Assembly: GCA_035550655.1 (NCBI GenBank) | Contig: DASZOU010000031.1 | Coordinates: 29,455 to 93,454, forward strand | DNA: 64,000 bases | From: DASZTV01 sp035550655 | GTDB lineage: Bacteria > Actinomycetota > Actinomycetes > JAFAQI01 | Reading direction: 5' to 3' | In this document: positions 30,253-40,930 of the stretch, one piece after another | Layout of the letters: each line of letters begins with the position of its first letter | Position numbering within the stretch: the stretch's first letter is position 1 | Program-made: the position numbers and the translations under genes | Notes under the pieces: generated by a model | What the model was told of the DNA's origin: nothing | What the model saw: the letters and a program-made list of their open reading frames with translations, nothing else | Databases searched by the model: none

Positions 30253-31209
30253 ATGGCACCGCTGGCCCGCGATTGTGTCGTCGCCATCGACGTCGGGGGC
30301 ACGAAGCTTGCCGTGGGCATGGTCGACTCCGGGGGAACCGTGGTCCGGTCGGGACGCACGGCGACGCCCAACGCCGACGGCGAGACGATCTGGGCTGCGC
30401 TCAATGCGCTCCTCGACGAGGTCGTGGCCGGAGCGGAGCCGATGGGCGTAGGGGTCGGCTGCGGTGGCCCGCTGCGGATGGAGACAGGCGAGGTGTCACC
30501 GCTCAACATGCCGGGGTGGCGTGACTTCCCTCTCGTCGACCGGCTGCGGCTGCGGTTTCCGGATGTTCCGGTGGTCCTGCACAACGACGCGGTCGCGATG
30601 GCCATCGGTGAGCATTGGCGAGGGGCCGGGCAAGGCGCCTCGACCATGCTCGGGATCGTGGTGTCGACCGGGGTTGGTGGCGGACTCGTGATCGGCAACC
30701 GCGTGGTGAGCGGGCGCACCGGAAATGCCGGACACGTCGGTCATGTCACGGTCGACCCAAAGGGGCCCCTCTGCGGGTGTGGCAACAGCGGCTGCCTCGA
30801 GGCGATCGCTCGGGGTCCGGCTGTCATCGCCTCCGCTCTCGACGGCGGGTGGGAGCCGACCTCAGGCGTCGCCGACGGTGCCTCACTGGTTGCCGACTGC
30901 ATGGACCGGGTCGCTCCTGGGACGTGCGAATCCCTCACGCGCGCCGGCCGAGCGCTAGGGGTCGCCGTTGCCGGCGCGGCGAACCTGCTGGAGCTGGAAC
31001 GCGTGGTCGTCGGCGGTGGCCTCGCCGTCGGCGCGGGCGACTTGCTGCTCGAACCGGCGCGGCTCGCCTTCGGCCAGCGTGCGCGCATGGGGTTCGCGCG
31101 GCGCTGCGAAATCGTGCCCGCCGCACTCGGAAACGAGGCCGGCCTCGTCGGAGCCGCAGCGATGATCCTCGTGCCCCACTACCTTGCTGACGCGGACGGA
31201 GCGACATGA
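30253..31209 (+). CDS. ROK-family sugar kinase (glucokinase-like)
   Basis: A 318-residue ROK protein. The phosphate loop is AIDVGGTKLAVG at the N-terminus; the sugar-binding HNDAVAMAIGEHWRGAG contains the catalytic Asp; the ROK zinc motif is CGCGNSGCLEAIARG near residue 174. There is no N-terminal DNA-binding domain, so it is a kinase rather than a NagC-type repressor. Glucose is the likely substrate (glucokinase), but other hexoses are possible. The start at 30253 fits the family; upstream in-frame codons extend into the divergent gene. The stop overlaps ilvA by 4 nt. Confidence 0.9.
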   Translation: MAPLARDCVVAIDVGGTKLAVGMVDSGGTVVRSGRTATPNADGETIWAALNALLDEVVAGAEPMGVGVGCGGPLRMETGEVSPLNMPGWRDFPLVDRLRLRFPDVPVVLHNDAVAMAIGEHWRGAGQGASTMLGIVVSTGVGGGLVIGNRVVSGRTGNAGHVGHVTVDPKGPLCGCGNSGCLEAIARGPAVIASALDGGWEPTSGVADGASLVADCMDRVAPGTCESLTRAGRALGVAVAGAANLLELERVVVGGGLAVGAGDLLLEPARLAFGQRARMGFARRCEIVPAALGNEAGLVGAAAMILVPHYLADADGAT

Positions 31210-32411
31210 CGGTGGAGCTGTCCGACATCGAGTCCGCGGCCGCGTTGCTCGCCGACGTCGTGCGGCGTACGCCGGTGGAGCCGTCACGGTCCCTCGGTCG
31301 CCGGGTGGGGGGCGACGTCTGGCTGAAGTGCGAGAACCTGCAGCGCACCGGCTCGTTCAAGATCCGCGGCGCGTATGTGCGGATCGCGCGGCTGACTGAT
31401 GAGGAGCGCCGCGCCGGTGTCGTTGCGGCGAGTGCCGGCAACCACGCGCAAGGCGTGGCGTTGGCGGCCGACCTGCTGAGCACCCCAGCCGTCGTCTTCA
31501 TGCCGGAAGGCGCGCCGATCCCGAAGGTGCAGGCGACGCGCGACTACGGCGCAGAGGTCCGCTTCGCGGGCGTGACGGTTGACGAGGCGCTGCAGGCGGC
31601 TGCGGCGTACGCGGAGCAGACCGGCTCCGTGCTGATCCATCCCTTCGACCATCCCGACATCGTCGCGGGTCAGGGCACCGTTGGTCTGGAGCTGCTGGAG
31701 CAGGTCCCGGACGTCAACACGATCGTGGTGAGCGCCGGTGGTGGTGGTCTCGTCTCCGGTATCGCCGTCGCGGCGAAGGCAGTACGGCCCGACGTGAAGG
31801 TAGTGGCGGTTCAAGCCGAGGGCGCCGCGAGCCTCCCGGAGTCGCTCCGCTCGGGCCACCCGGTGCCGATGGCGACGATGGCGACGATGGCGGACGGCAT
31901 CGCGGTCGGCTGCCCCGGGACGTTGCCGCTGGAGCTGATCAGGAAGTACGTCGATGACGTGCGAACCGTGTCGGAGGACGCGCTCGCCCGGGCATTGCTG
32001 CTGTGTCTCGAACGCGCGAAGCTCGTCGTCGAGCCGGCGGGAGCAGCCGGCGTCGCGGGCGTCTTGGAGTACGCCGAAGACCTTCGGCCGCCGGTGGTCG
32101 TCGTGTTGTCAGGCGGCAACATCGATCCGTTGCTTCTGATGCGTGTCCTGCGGCATGGCATGACGGCGGCAGGTCGTTACCTGTCCTTCCACGTCCGGGT
32201 GCCGGACCGCCCCGGCGAGCTCGCCAGGCTGCTCGGCGAGCTTGCGGCGGCCGGCGCCAACGTTCTCGACGTCGAGCACTCGAGAACTGGCCGTGCGCTT
32301 CATCTCGACGAGGTCGAGGTTCACCTGGTGCTCGAGATGCGCGGCGGCGAGCATCGGGACGACGTGCTCGCCAGGCTGCGGGCGGCCGGCTACGTCCTGT
32401 CGCTGGACTAG
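31206..32411 (+). CDS. ilvA: Threonine dehydratase
   Basis: A 401-residue PLP enzyme that deaminates threonine to 2-oxobutyrate. The PLP lysine is Lys52 in TGSFKIRGAY, and the glycine loop is SAGGGGLVSGIAVAAK. From about residue 325 comes a single ACT-like domain (YLSFHVRVPDRPGELARLLGELAAAGANVLDVEHSRTGR), which marks the short, often isoleucine-insensitive or differently regulated form also called catabolic. A tandem of three ATM-like codon blocks (PMATMATMADGIAV) comes from 9-bp repeats. It is coupled to the ROK kinase gene, and its TAG stop shares bases with the greA stop. Confidence 0.95.
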   Translation: MTVELSDIESAAALLADVVRRTPVEPSRSLGRRVGGDVWLKCENLQRTGSFKIRGAYVRIARLTDEERRAGVVAASAGNHAQGVALAADLLSTPAVVFMPEGAPIPKVQATRDYGAEVRFAGVTVDEALQAAAAYAEQTGSVLIHPFDHPDIVAGQGTVGLELLEQVPDVNTIVVSAGGGGLVSGIAVAAKAVRPDVKVVAVQAEGAASLPESLRSGHPVPMATMATMADGIAVGCPGTLPLELIRKYVDDVRTVSEDALARALLLCLERAKLVVEPAGAAGVAGVLEYAEDLRPPVVVVLSGGNIDPLLLMRVLRHGMTAAGRYLSFHVRVPDRPGELARLLGELAAAGANVLDVEHSRTGRALHLDEVEVHLVLEMRGGEHRDDVLARLRAAGYVLSLD

Positions 32412-32920
32412 ACGTGCGGCTTGACGTCGAGCAGCTCGATGGAGATCTCGCGTCCGTTCGGCGCGGCGTACGTGCGGGTTTCTCCCGGGGCGGCGCCGGT
32501 CAGCGCCTGGCCGAGCGGTGAGTTCGCCGAGTACACCGTTATGTCGGTCACCGCCGCCTCTTCCCGCGACCCGATGAGGAAGGTCTCCTCGTCGCCGTCG
32601 GCGTAGCGGACCGTCACCACCATTCCGGGGCCGGCGACCCCCTCGTCGGCGGCCGGCGGGGTCCCGACGCGGGCCTGACGCAGCAGCTGCGTCAACTGCC
32701 GGATGCGGGCCTCCATCTTTCCCTGCTCGTCCTTGGCGGCGTGGTAGCCACCGTTCTCCTTCAGATCGCCCTCGGCTCGCGCGGCCTCGATGCGTCGGGT
32801 GATCTCGACCCGGGCCGGACCGGACAGCTCCTCGAGCTCGGCGTTGAGCCGGTCGTAGGCGTCCTGCGTCAGCCACGTGACCTTCGCGTCGCGCTCCGCG
32901 CGCGACTCGGTGCTGCTCAT
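32408..32920 (-). CDS. greA: Transcription elongation factor GreA
   Basis: A 170-residue GreA. The N-terminal coiled coil carries the conserved tip ARAEGDLKENGGYHAAKDEQG with the acidic residues that reach the RNA polymerase active site to stimulate transcript cleavage. The C-terminal FKBP-like domain shows VRYADGDEETFLIGSREE and ANSPLGQALTGAAPGETRTY. The start has no strong ribosome binding site. It is convergent with ilvA, with the palindrome CTAG forming part of both stop codons. Confidence 0.96.
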   Translation of the reverse strand: MSSTESRAERDAKVTWLTQDAYDRLNAELEELSGPARVEITRRIEAARAEGDLKENGGYHAAKDEQGKMEARIRQLTQLLRQARVGTPPAADEGVAGPGMVVTVRYADGDEETFLIGSREEAAVTDITVYSANSPLGQALTGAAPGETRTYAAPNGREISIELLDVKPHV

Positions 32921-32972
32921 CCAGCCAAGGCTACCCAGGGTCGGCCGGCGTGGGGCGCGTCGGCGAACGTGG

Positions 32973-32978
32973 AACGAT
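32973..32978 (+). promoter_or_regulatory. -10-like hexamer upstream of mca
   Basis: AACGAT ends 6 nt before the GTG at 32985. The short gap also contains GGAGG, so either a leaderless or a normal initiation is possible. Confidence 0.3.
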
Positions 32979-32984
32979 GGAGGC

Positions 32985-33866
32985 GTGAGTGATGGAACGC
33001 TGCGCTTGTTGGCGGTTCACGCACACCCTGACGACGAGGCCAGCAAGGGTGCGGCGACGGTGGCGCGCTACGTCGCCGAGGGTGTCGAGGTGATGATCGC
33101 GACCTGTACCGGTGGCGAACGCGGATCGATCCTGAACCCCGCCATGGACACCCCGGAAGTCGTCGCCAACCTCAGCGCCGTCCGGCACCGGGAGATGGCT
33201 GCTGCGATCAAGATCCTGGGCGCACGCCACGCGTGGCTCGGCTTCGTCGACTCCGGCCTGCCGGAGGGGGACCCGCTTCCGCCGCTCCCCGACGGATGTT
33301 TCGCGCTCGAGCCGCTTGAGATCGCCGCAGAGCCACTCGTCCGGCTGGTGCGGACCTTCCGTCCGCACGTGATGACGACGTACGACGAGAACGGCGGCTA
33401 CCCGCACCCCGACCACGTCATGTGCCACAAAGTGAGCATCGAGGCGTTCGAGGCCGCGGCCGACCCGGATCGCTATCCCGGCACGGGTGAACCGTGGCAA
33501 GTCCTCAAGCTGTACTACAACGTGTCCTTCCACCGCGCCCGGTTCGAAGCACTTCACCAGGCGATGGAGGCGGCCGGACTCGAATCGCCCTACGCGGATC
33601 GGTTGAAGGAGTGGAGCGATCGGCCGGACGGCGGCACGCGAGTCACCACACGCGTGCCGTGCAGTGAGTTCTTCGAGACACGTGACCGGGCACTGATCGC
33701 CCACGCGACACAGGTGGACCCGACGTCCTTCTGGTTCGCCTGCCCGCTCGACATCCAGCGCGAAGCGTGGCCGACTGAGGACTACGAGCTCGCCCGATCC
33801 GTGGTCGACTCACCCACTCCGGAGGACGACTTGTTTGCGGGCGTGAGGGATCTGGTGCGGCAATGA
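32985..33866 (+). CDS. mca: Mycothiol S-conjugate amidase
   Basis: A 293-residue zinc amidase of the LmbE/PIG-L family. The zinc motif is AHPDDE at residues 13-18 (His14, Asp17), and a second histidine pair is in GGYPHPDHVMCH. Mca cleaves mycothiol-toxin conjugates so that mercapturates can be exported; mycothiol is an actinobacterial thiol. The related MshB is about as long, but the extended C-terminus (RVPCSEFFETRDRALIAHATQVDPTSFWF) and the small membrane-protein gene that follows favour Mca. The GTG start was chosen at 32985; upstream codons extend into the greA promoter region. Confidence 0.92.
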   Translation: MSDGTLRLLAVHAHPDDEASKGAATVARYVAEGVEVMIATCTGGERGSILNPAMDTPEVVANLSAVRHREMAAAIKILGARHAWLGFVDSGLPEGDPLPPLPDGCFALEPLEIAAEPLVRLVRTFRPHVMTTYDENGGYPHPDHVMCHKVSIEAFEAAADPDRYPGTGEPWQVLKLYYNVSFHRARFEALHQAMEAAGLESPYADRLKEWSDRPDGGTRVTTRVPCSEFFETRDRALIAHATQVDPTSFWFACPLDIQREAWPTEDYELARSVVDSPTPEDDLFAGVRDLVRQ

Positions 33867-34051
33867 CAACGCAGGTGCTCGCCGGTCGGCTGCTCGCGTC
33901 GGGTGATTCGGCGTTCGGTGCCGGGTTCATCGCTTTCCTGATCGTCCTCGCGCTGGCCGTCGCGTCCTTCTTTCTGTTTCGCTCGATGAGCCGGCACCTG
34001 CGAAAGGTGCCAGAATCCTTCGATCCTCCGCCCACGGACGAGAGAAGTTGA
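33863..34051 (+). CDS. Small membrane protein downstream of mca
   Basis: A 62-residue protein with a single transmembrane helix (GFIAFLIVLALAVASFFLF) followed by a basic, then acidic cytoplasmic tail (RSMSRHLRKVPESFDPPPTDERS). The ATG overlaps the mca stop by 4 nt, and small proteins like this follow mca in many actinobacteria. Function unknown; a coupling of Mca to the membrane is conceivable. Confidence 0.85.
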   Translation: MTTQVLAGRLLASGDSAFGAGFIAFLIVLALAVASFFLFRSMSRHLRKVPESFDPPPTDERS

Positions 34052-34497
34052 TGACGGCTCAGGCGAGTGACTCGCTCACAAATGCCGAGATCGCCGCGCG
34101 GCTCCGAGTCCTGATCGCGCGATTGGCACGCCAGCTTCGTCAGCACAGCCCGGGCGGGTTGAGCCCGTCGCAGTGGTCCGCGCTGGCGATGGTCGACAGT
34201 CACGGGCAGCTGCGGATCGGCGACCTCGCCGACCGAGAAGGAGTGAGCGCGCCGACTGCGACGCGAGTTGTCGCGAGTCTCGAAGAGCTGGGGCTGTTGT
34301 CGCGGACCAGCGATCCGTCCGACCGCCGCACGTCGTACATCGCGCTGACCGCAGAGGGTCAGGACAAGCTCGAGTCGACCCGCCGCTCGCAAAGTACCGA
34401 ACTCGTGCAGCGGCTGTCGGCCATGCCCGCTCAGGACGTCCGCCGGTTGGTCGAGCTGCTGCCGGTTCTCGAGTCGCTGCTCACCGAAGACCGCTAG
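34051..34497 (+). CDS. MarR-family regulator
   Basis: A 148-residue winged-helix protein. The core reads LIARLARQLRQHSPGGLSPSQWSALAMVDSHGQLRIGDLADREGVSAPTATRVVASLEELGLLSRTSDPSDRRTSYIALTAEGQ, including the DRR wing. MarR proteins are usually ligand-responsive repressors, often of efflux or stress genes. The gene shares one base (TGATG) with the preceding stop; a TTG three nt earlier is a less likely start. It stands directly upstream of the penicillin-acylase-like gene, which may be one target. Confidence 0.9.
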   Translation: MTAQASDSLTNAEIAARLRVLIARLARQLRQHSPGGLSPSQWSALAMVDSHGQLRIGDLADREGVSAPTATRVVASLEELGLLSRTSDPSDRRTSYIALTAEGQDKLESTRRSQSTELVQRLSAMPAQDVRRLVELLPVLESLLTEDR

Positions 34498-34509
34498 GGA
34501 GCTGATCCG

Positions 34510-37257
34510 GTGAAGGCACCGCGACGTTTCGTCGCCGTACTCGCGGTTGCCGTTGCGGTCGCGACGCCGCTGACCACCATCGCCGCCGCCGCTCCGGCGC
34601 GCGATGCCTCCGGTCACGCCGCGACCCCTGCTGAGCCGAGCTTCCAGCACGACCAGGGCGGCTTCCGCAGCGTGCTCGGGTACGGCGAGGGCAGCCGAAC
34701 CAGTGCCGTCGACCTCGCGCTGTTCGAAGCCGCCGGCAAGGTCCCGCCGGCCTTCACCAACCAGGCGGCGCTCTACAACGCCGTGATCACCAGGCAGCCG
34801 CTTGATGACGGCGACCTGAGCCGCTACTACAAGAGCTCCGACTTCTCGATCCCGACCGGCGACGACGTCGGTTCGGTCGAGCAGCCCACTGCCGGCGTGA
34901 CGGTGATCCGCGACAAGCAGTTCGATGTGCCCCACATCTACGCGAGCACCAGGGCGGCCGGCATGTACGCCGCCGGTTACGTCAGCGCCGAGGACCGGCT
35001 GTTCCTGATGGATGTCCTGCGCCGCACCGCGGAAGGCGAGCTCGCTGGCCTGCTCGGCGCGAGCGCGGTGTCCGGTGACAGCGCGCAGCTCGGGCAGTTC
35101 GACCTGTCGCCGGCCGAGCTGACGCACGAGATCGACGCCGTGGCCCGGCAGGAGGGCAAGCTCGGTCGGCAGGCGCTCGCCGACATCCACCAGTACGTCG
35201 ATGGCATCAACGGCTTCATCGACGCCACCCACACCGATCCCGCGCTGCTGCCGGCGGAGTACGCCGCCCTCGGGACGACGCCGCGGGCCTGGACGGTCGC
35301 GGACACGGCGGCCGAGGCCTACCTGCTGATCGCGCAGTTCACGGTGGCCGGCGACGGCGAGCAGTTCCAGTCGGACATCGAGAGCCGGCTGCAGCAGCGT
35401 CTGGGTCAGCACCGCGGCCGGGTCGTGTTTGACGACCTCCGGCTGCGGGATGACCCGGATGCGATGACGACGACGACGCGCCGGTTCCCGAGTGACCACC
35501 CCGGCCGACCGCACCACGATGCCAACGCCCACTTGACGCCAGGAACCCTCCACCTTCGCAACGCCGCTGCGACCGGAGGCCAAGGTGCGGCGTCGAACCA
35601 GGCGGCTGCTGCCGGCCTGCCTGCATGGGCGAGCCAACTCGCGCATCGCGGCTTGCAGCTGCCGAGCGAGGAGTCGAACGCGCTGCTGGTCGAGGGCCGC
35701 TACACGCGCAGCGGTCATCCCATCGCCGCGATGGGGCCACAGGTCGGGTACTACTCGCCGGAGATCTTCGACGAGTACGAGCTGCACATGCCGGGGATCC
35801 AGGAGTCAGGTGTCGTCTTCCCCGGCGCCAGCCCCTACGTCCTGATCGGGCACACGAAGTCATTCGCGTGGACCGGCACGACGGCTCTGGGTGACAACGC
35901 CGACACGTTCGCGGAGAAGCTCTGCAACCCGGACGGGTCCCGCGCGACGTACGCGTCGACCCACTACCGCTACCGCGGGCGGTGCCGCGCTTTCACCTCG
36001 CGGACCGTCGTCGAGCAGACGCCGGTGGCACCGACGTCGCCCGCGGCGCCGGAAACCGTCACGCTTCACACGCTGCGCAGCGTGCACGGCCCTGTCGTCG
36101 CGTACGCGAAGGTGGGCCGGCAGCCGGTGGCGCTCACGAGAGCGACCGCGGTCTACCACCACGGCGTAGGCAGCATCGCCGCGTTCGAGCTGCTGGCGGA
36201 GAACAAGGTGCACACGCCGCGACAGTTCATCGCCGCGATGCGGCATTACACGGGCAACGAGAACTGGTTCTACGTGTCGCGGTCGCACATCGCGTGGTTC
36301 GCCAGCGGATGGTTCCAGCGCCACGCGCCCCACACCGACCTGCAGCTGCCGATCTGGGGCACCGGCCAGCACGACTGGGCGGGGTTCAAGCCGTCGACCT
36401 ACTCCTATCGCCGCCAGGCGAACTCCTTCAACCTTCGGTCCATCGACCCGAAGCAGGGGTACCTCGCGTCTTGGAACAACAAGGGCGCGCCCGGCATGGC
36501 GGCGTCGCCGGGGACCTGGAGCTGGGGTCAGGTGCAGCGCGTCGAGCTGCTGGCCGACCCGACTCGAAACGCGATCCGCGCCGGTCACAAGCTGAGCCTT
36601 GCCGACCTCGTCGGGATCTCCGGAAACGCCAGCACGCAGGACCTGCGAGCGCTCAAGGTCCTGCCCACGATGCTGCGTGTGCTGGGCAAGGTCCACGGTC
36701 ATCGGGAACGGCAGCTCGTCGCCGATCTGCGTGGTTGGCTCGCGAGCGGCGTGCACCGCCGGGCAACACACGGTCGCGCGTACGACGACCACAGCGCGGC
36801 GCTGATGACGTTCGACGCGTGGTGGGTCCGGATGGTGCACGCGATCTACGACCCCGTGATCGGCCGCGGGCTGGTGCAGGAGATCTCGCAGAAGGAGGAT
36901 CTGGTCCTCGGGAAGCCCGCCGTTGCCTCCGGCTTCTTCGACGGCTGGCACAGCCAGGTGCTCGGCGTACTCCACAAGGTCATGGGCCGGCACGACCCGT
37001 CCAACCCGCGGGCCAGCTACTGCGGCAACGGCACGCTGTCCGGCTGCCGCGCCGTGCTGCGGCGCGCCCTGGCCGGCGCCATCGCCGGCCTCGTGAAGGC
37101 CGACGGCGGCAATCCCGCGCACTGGCGCATGCCGGTGTTCTGCGGCGGCAACGGAACCTGCGACGAGAACTCGATCACCACAGCCGGCGCCATCAGCACG
37201 CCGGAGCAGCCGTTCGAGAACCGTGGCACCTTCCACCAGGCCGTCGAAATCCGCTAA
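34510..37257 (+). CDS. Secreted penicillin-acylase family Ntn-hydrolase
   Basis: A 915-residue precursor with a Sec signal peptide (RRFVAVLAVAVAVATPLTTIAAAAPA). The family matures by self-cleavage: an alpha chain (about 50-380), a spacer, then the beta chain starting at the nucleophile. Here SNALLV at about residue 389 is the expected Ser nucleophile, preceded by LQLPSEE. Later motifs such as GYYSPEIFDEYELHMPGI, GHTKSFAWTGT and NENWFYV match the beta chain. Members hydrolyse acyl amides, including acyl-homoserine lactones, cyclic lipopeptides and penicillins; the natural substrate is unknown. The GTG start lies 12 nt after the MarR gene. Confidence 0.92.
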   Translation: MKAPRRFVAVLAVAVAVATPLTTIAAAAPARDASGHAATPAEPSFQHDQGGFRSVLGYGEGSRTSAVDLALFEAAGKVPPAFTNQAALYNAVITRQPLDDGDLSRYYKSSDFSIPTGDDVGSVEQPTAGVTVIRDKQFDVPHIYASTRAAGMYAAGYVSAEDRLFLMDVLRRTAEGELAGLLGASAVSGDSAQLGQFDLSPAELTHEIDAVARQEGKLGRQALADIHQYVDGINGFIDATHTDPALLPAEYAALGTTPRAWTVADTAAEAYLLIAQFTVAGDGEQFQSDIESRLQQRLGQHRGRVVFDDLRLRDDPDAMTTTTRRFPSDHPGRPHHDANAHLTPGTLHLRNAAATGGQGAASNQAAAAGLPAWASQLAHRGLQLPSEESNALLVEGRYTRSGHPIAAMGPQVGYYSPEIFDEYELHMPGIQESGVVFPGASPYVLIGHTKSFAWTGTTALGDNADTFAEKLCNPDGSRATYASTHYRYRGRCRAFTSRTVVEQTPVAPTSPAAPETVTLHTLRSVHGPVVAYAKVGRQPVALTRATAVYHHGVGSIAAFELLAENKVHTPRQFIAAMRHYTGNENWFYVSRSHIAWFASGWFQRHAPHTDLQLPIWGTGQHDWAGFKPSTYSYRRQANSFNLRSIDPKQGYLASWNNKGAPGMAASPGTWSWGQVQRVELLADPTRNAIRAGHKLSLADLVGISGNASTQDLRALKVLPTMLRVLGKVHGHRERQLVADLRGWLASGVHRRATHGRAYDDHSAALMTFDAWWVRMVHAIYDPVIGRGLVQEISQKEDLVLGKPAVASGFFDGWHSQVLGVLHKVMGRHDPSNPRASYCGNGTLSGCRAVLRRALAGAIAGLVKADGGNPAHWRMPVFCGGNGTCDENSITTAGAISTPEQPFENRGTFHQAVEIR

Positions 37258-37267
37258 CCCCCCCCGC

Positions 37268-37324
37268 CGAACTTGCGAAATCGGCCCGTTTTCGGCGGAG
37301 AAACGGGCCGATTGTGCAAGTTCG
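37268..37324. terminator. Long compound hairpin
   Basis: Two nested perfect stems: CGAACTTGC / GCAAGTTCG (37268-37276 and 37316-37324, 9 bp) and AATCGGCCCGTTT / AAACGGGCCGATT (37279-37291 and 37301-37313, 13 bp), with a 2-nt internal loop on each side and a 9-nt apical loop. It lies 10 bp after the acylase stop and 26 bp before the next start. Probably a terminator, but the length also fits a repetitive palindromic element. Confidence 0.65.
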
Positions 37325-37349
37325 CGGGGACCGGTGGTGAGGTGGAGCC

Positions 37350-39314
<1,965 letters not shown>

Positions 39315-39325
39315 CACGCCGCTCA

Positions 39326-39331
39326 TAGTCT
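39326..39331 (+). promoter_or_regulatory. -10-like hexamer, predicted leaderless start
   Basis: TAGTCT ends 6 nt before the ATG at 39338; no ribosome binding site precedes that start. Confidence 0.4.
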
Positions 39332-39337
39332 CCGTCG

Positions 39338-40930
39338 ATGGGCGACCTGCTCGGCGACTACCTCCGTCGCCAACGGGCGACCGGCGCGTATGACGAGGTG
39401 CTCGCGCCCGACGGCACGGCGCGGCCGGGCTACGAGAGCATCGTCAGCGCGCTGGAGTCGTTGTCCGCCGCCGACCTGATGGCTCGCGGCGGCGCGCTGT
39501 CGAGCGCCTTCGCCGACGCCGGCGTCACGTTCTCTCTGTCGGGCGAGGAGCGACCGTTCCCGCTCGACGTCGTTCCGCGCGTGTTCACGTCCGACGAGTG
39601 GGACGTCGTCGAGCGTGGCGTCGTGCAGCGAGTGAGGGCGCTCGAGGCCTTTCTCGCCGACGCGTACGGCGCGGGCCGGGCCTTCGCCGAAGGCGTGCTG
39701 CCGCGTCGTCTCGTGACATCCTCCCGGCACTTCCAGCGCTCGGCCTTCGGCATCGAGCCCGCGAACGGCGTGCGGGTCCATGTCGCGGGGATCGACCTCG
39801 TACGCGACGCGCGCGGCGAGCTGCGAGTCCTCGAGGACAACCTTCGTACGCCGTCGGGCGTGAGCTACGTCCTGGAGAACCGGCGCACCATCACCCGGGT
39901 GTCGCCGGACCTGCTCGGCCCGCATCGGGTTCGGCGGGTGTCGACCTACCCGGCGCACCTGCTGGCAGCGCTGCGTGCGGCCGCGCCGCACGTCGATGAT
40001 CCGACGGTTGTCGTGCTCACGCCGGGCGCCTACAACTCGGCGTATTTCGAGCACTCGCTCCTCGCGCGACAGATGGGCGTCGAGCTGGTCGAAGGCCGAG
40101 ACTTGGTCTGCCGCAGTGGTGAGGTGTTCCTGCGGACGACCTCCGGCGAGCAGCGGGTCGATGTGATCTACCGCCGCATCGACGACGACTACCTCGACCC
40201 GCTGCACTTCCGGCCGGACTCCGTGATCGGCTGCCCCGGCCTGCTTGGTGCCGCGCGCAATGGATCCGTGGCAATCGCGAACGCAGTCGGCAACGGAGTG
40301 GCTGACGACAAGCTGGCGTACACCTACGTGCCGACGATGATCGAGTACTACCTCGGTGAGACGCCGGTACTGGGCAACGTTGAGACGTACCGGCTCGAGG
40401 ACCCCGACGTTCGTGCGTTCGTCCTCGACCAGCTCGACCAGCTCGTGCTGAAGCCGGTCGACGGTTCGGGTGGCTACGGCCTCGTGATCGGGCCCGACGC
40501 CGATGACCATCAGCTTGCAACGCTGCGCGAGGAGGTGGTCAGCAATCCGCGCGGCTGGATCGCCCAGCCCGTCGTGCCGCTGTCTACGTCACCGACGCTG
40601 GTCGACGGCGAGCTGGTGCCGCGCCACATCGACCTGCGCCCGTTCTCCGTGAACGACGGCAGCAGGATCTGGGTGCTGCCGGGCGGTCTTACCCGCGTGG
40701 CACTCGTCGAAGGCAGCCTCGTCGTCAACTCCAGCCAGGGCGGCGGGTCCAAGGACACCTGGGTTGTCACCGACGGCGCCGTGCAGATCGAGCTCCCGAT
40801 CGTTGAGCAAGCGCCGGCCGGCGCGGCCCTCGACCTGCCGATTCCCGCGCAAGGACCTCGGCTCGGGCAGGCGCAGCAGCAGCAGCAACAGCAGGCTTCG
40901 GACCTCCAGCCGCGGAGCGGGCCGTGCTGA
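39338..40930 (+). CDS. Circularly permuted ATP-grasp protein (DUF404/DUF407 type)
   Basis: A 530-residue ATP-grasp ligase-like protein of the circularly permuted type 2 group. Typical stretches are VTFSLSGEERPFPLDVVPRVF, VEDNLRTPSGVSYVLENR-like LEDNLRTPSGVSYVLENRR, VDVIYRRIDDDYLDPL and VLKPVDGSGGYGLVIGP (nucleotide-binding lysine). It forms an operon with an alpha-E protein and a transglutaminase-like protein, a trio found in many bacteria and thought to act in peptide or small-molecule amide ligation, though without proven product. The C-terminus has a run of Gln (from seven CAG/CAA codons). It starts with ATG behind a -10-like TAGTCT. Confidence 0.92.
   Translation: MGDLLGDYLRRQRATGAYDEVLAPDGTARPGYESIVSALESLSAADLMARGGALSSAFADAGVTFSLSGEERPFPLDVVPRVFTSDEWDVVERGVVQRVRALEAFLADAYGAGRAFAEGVLPRRLVTSSRHFQRSAFGIEPANGVRVHVAGIDLVRDARGELRVLEDNLRTPSGVSYVLENRRTITRVSPDLLGPHRVRRVSTYPAHLLAALRAAAPHVDDPTVVVLTPGAYNSAYFEHSLLARQMGVELVEGRDLVCRSGEVFLRTTSGEQRVDVIYRRIDDDYLDPLHFRPDSVIGCPGLLGAARNGSVAIANAVGNGVADDKLAYTYVPTMIEYYLGETPVLGNVETYRLEDPDVRAFVLDQLDQLVLKPVDGSGGYGLVIGPDADDHQLATLREEVVSNPRGWIAQPVVPLSTSPTLVDGELVPRHIDLRPFSVNDGSRIWVLPGGLTRVALVEGSLVVNSSQGGGSKDTWVVTDGAVQIELPIVEQAPAGAALDLPIPAQGPRLGQAQQQQQQQASDLQPRSGPC

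Noticed and set aside
31864..31893. 9-bp tandem repeat in ilvA
   Set aside because: Only about two to three units and in frame; ordinary sequence variation within the enzyme.
33643..35787. Long open frame of 714 codons antisense to mca and the acylase gene
   Set aside because: Codon-position GC makes long antisense frames common here; the product is low-complexity Arg/Val/Asp-rich and the opposite strand carries clear Mca, MarR and acylase domains.
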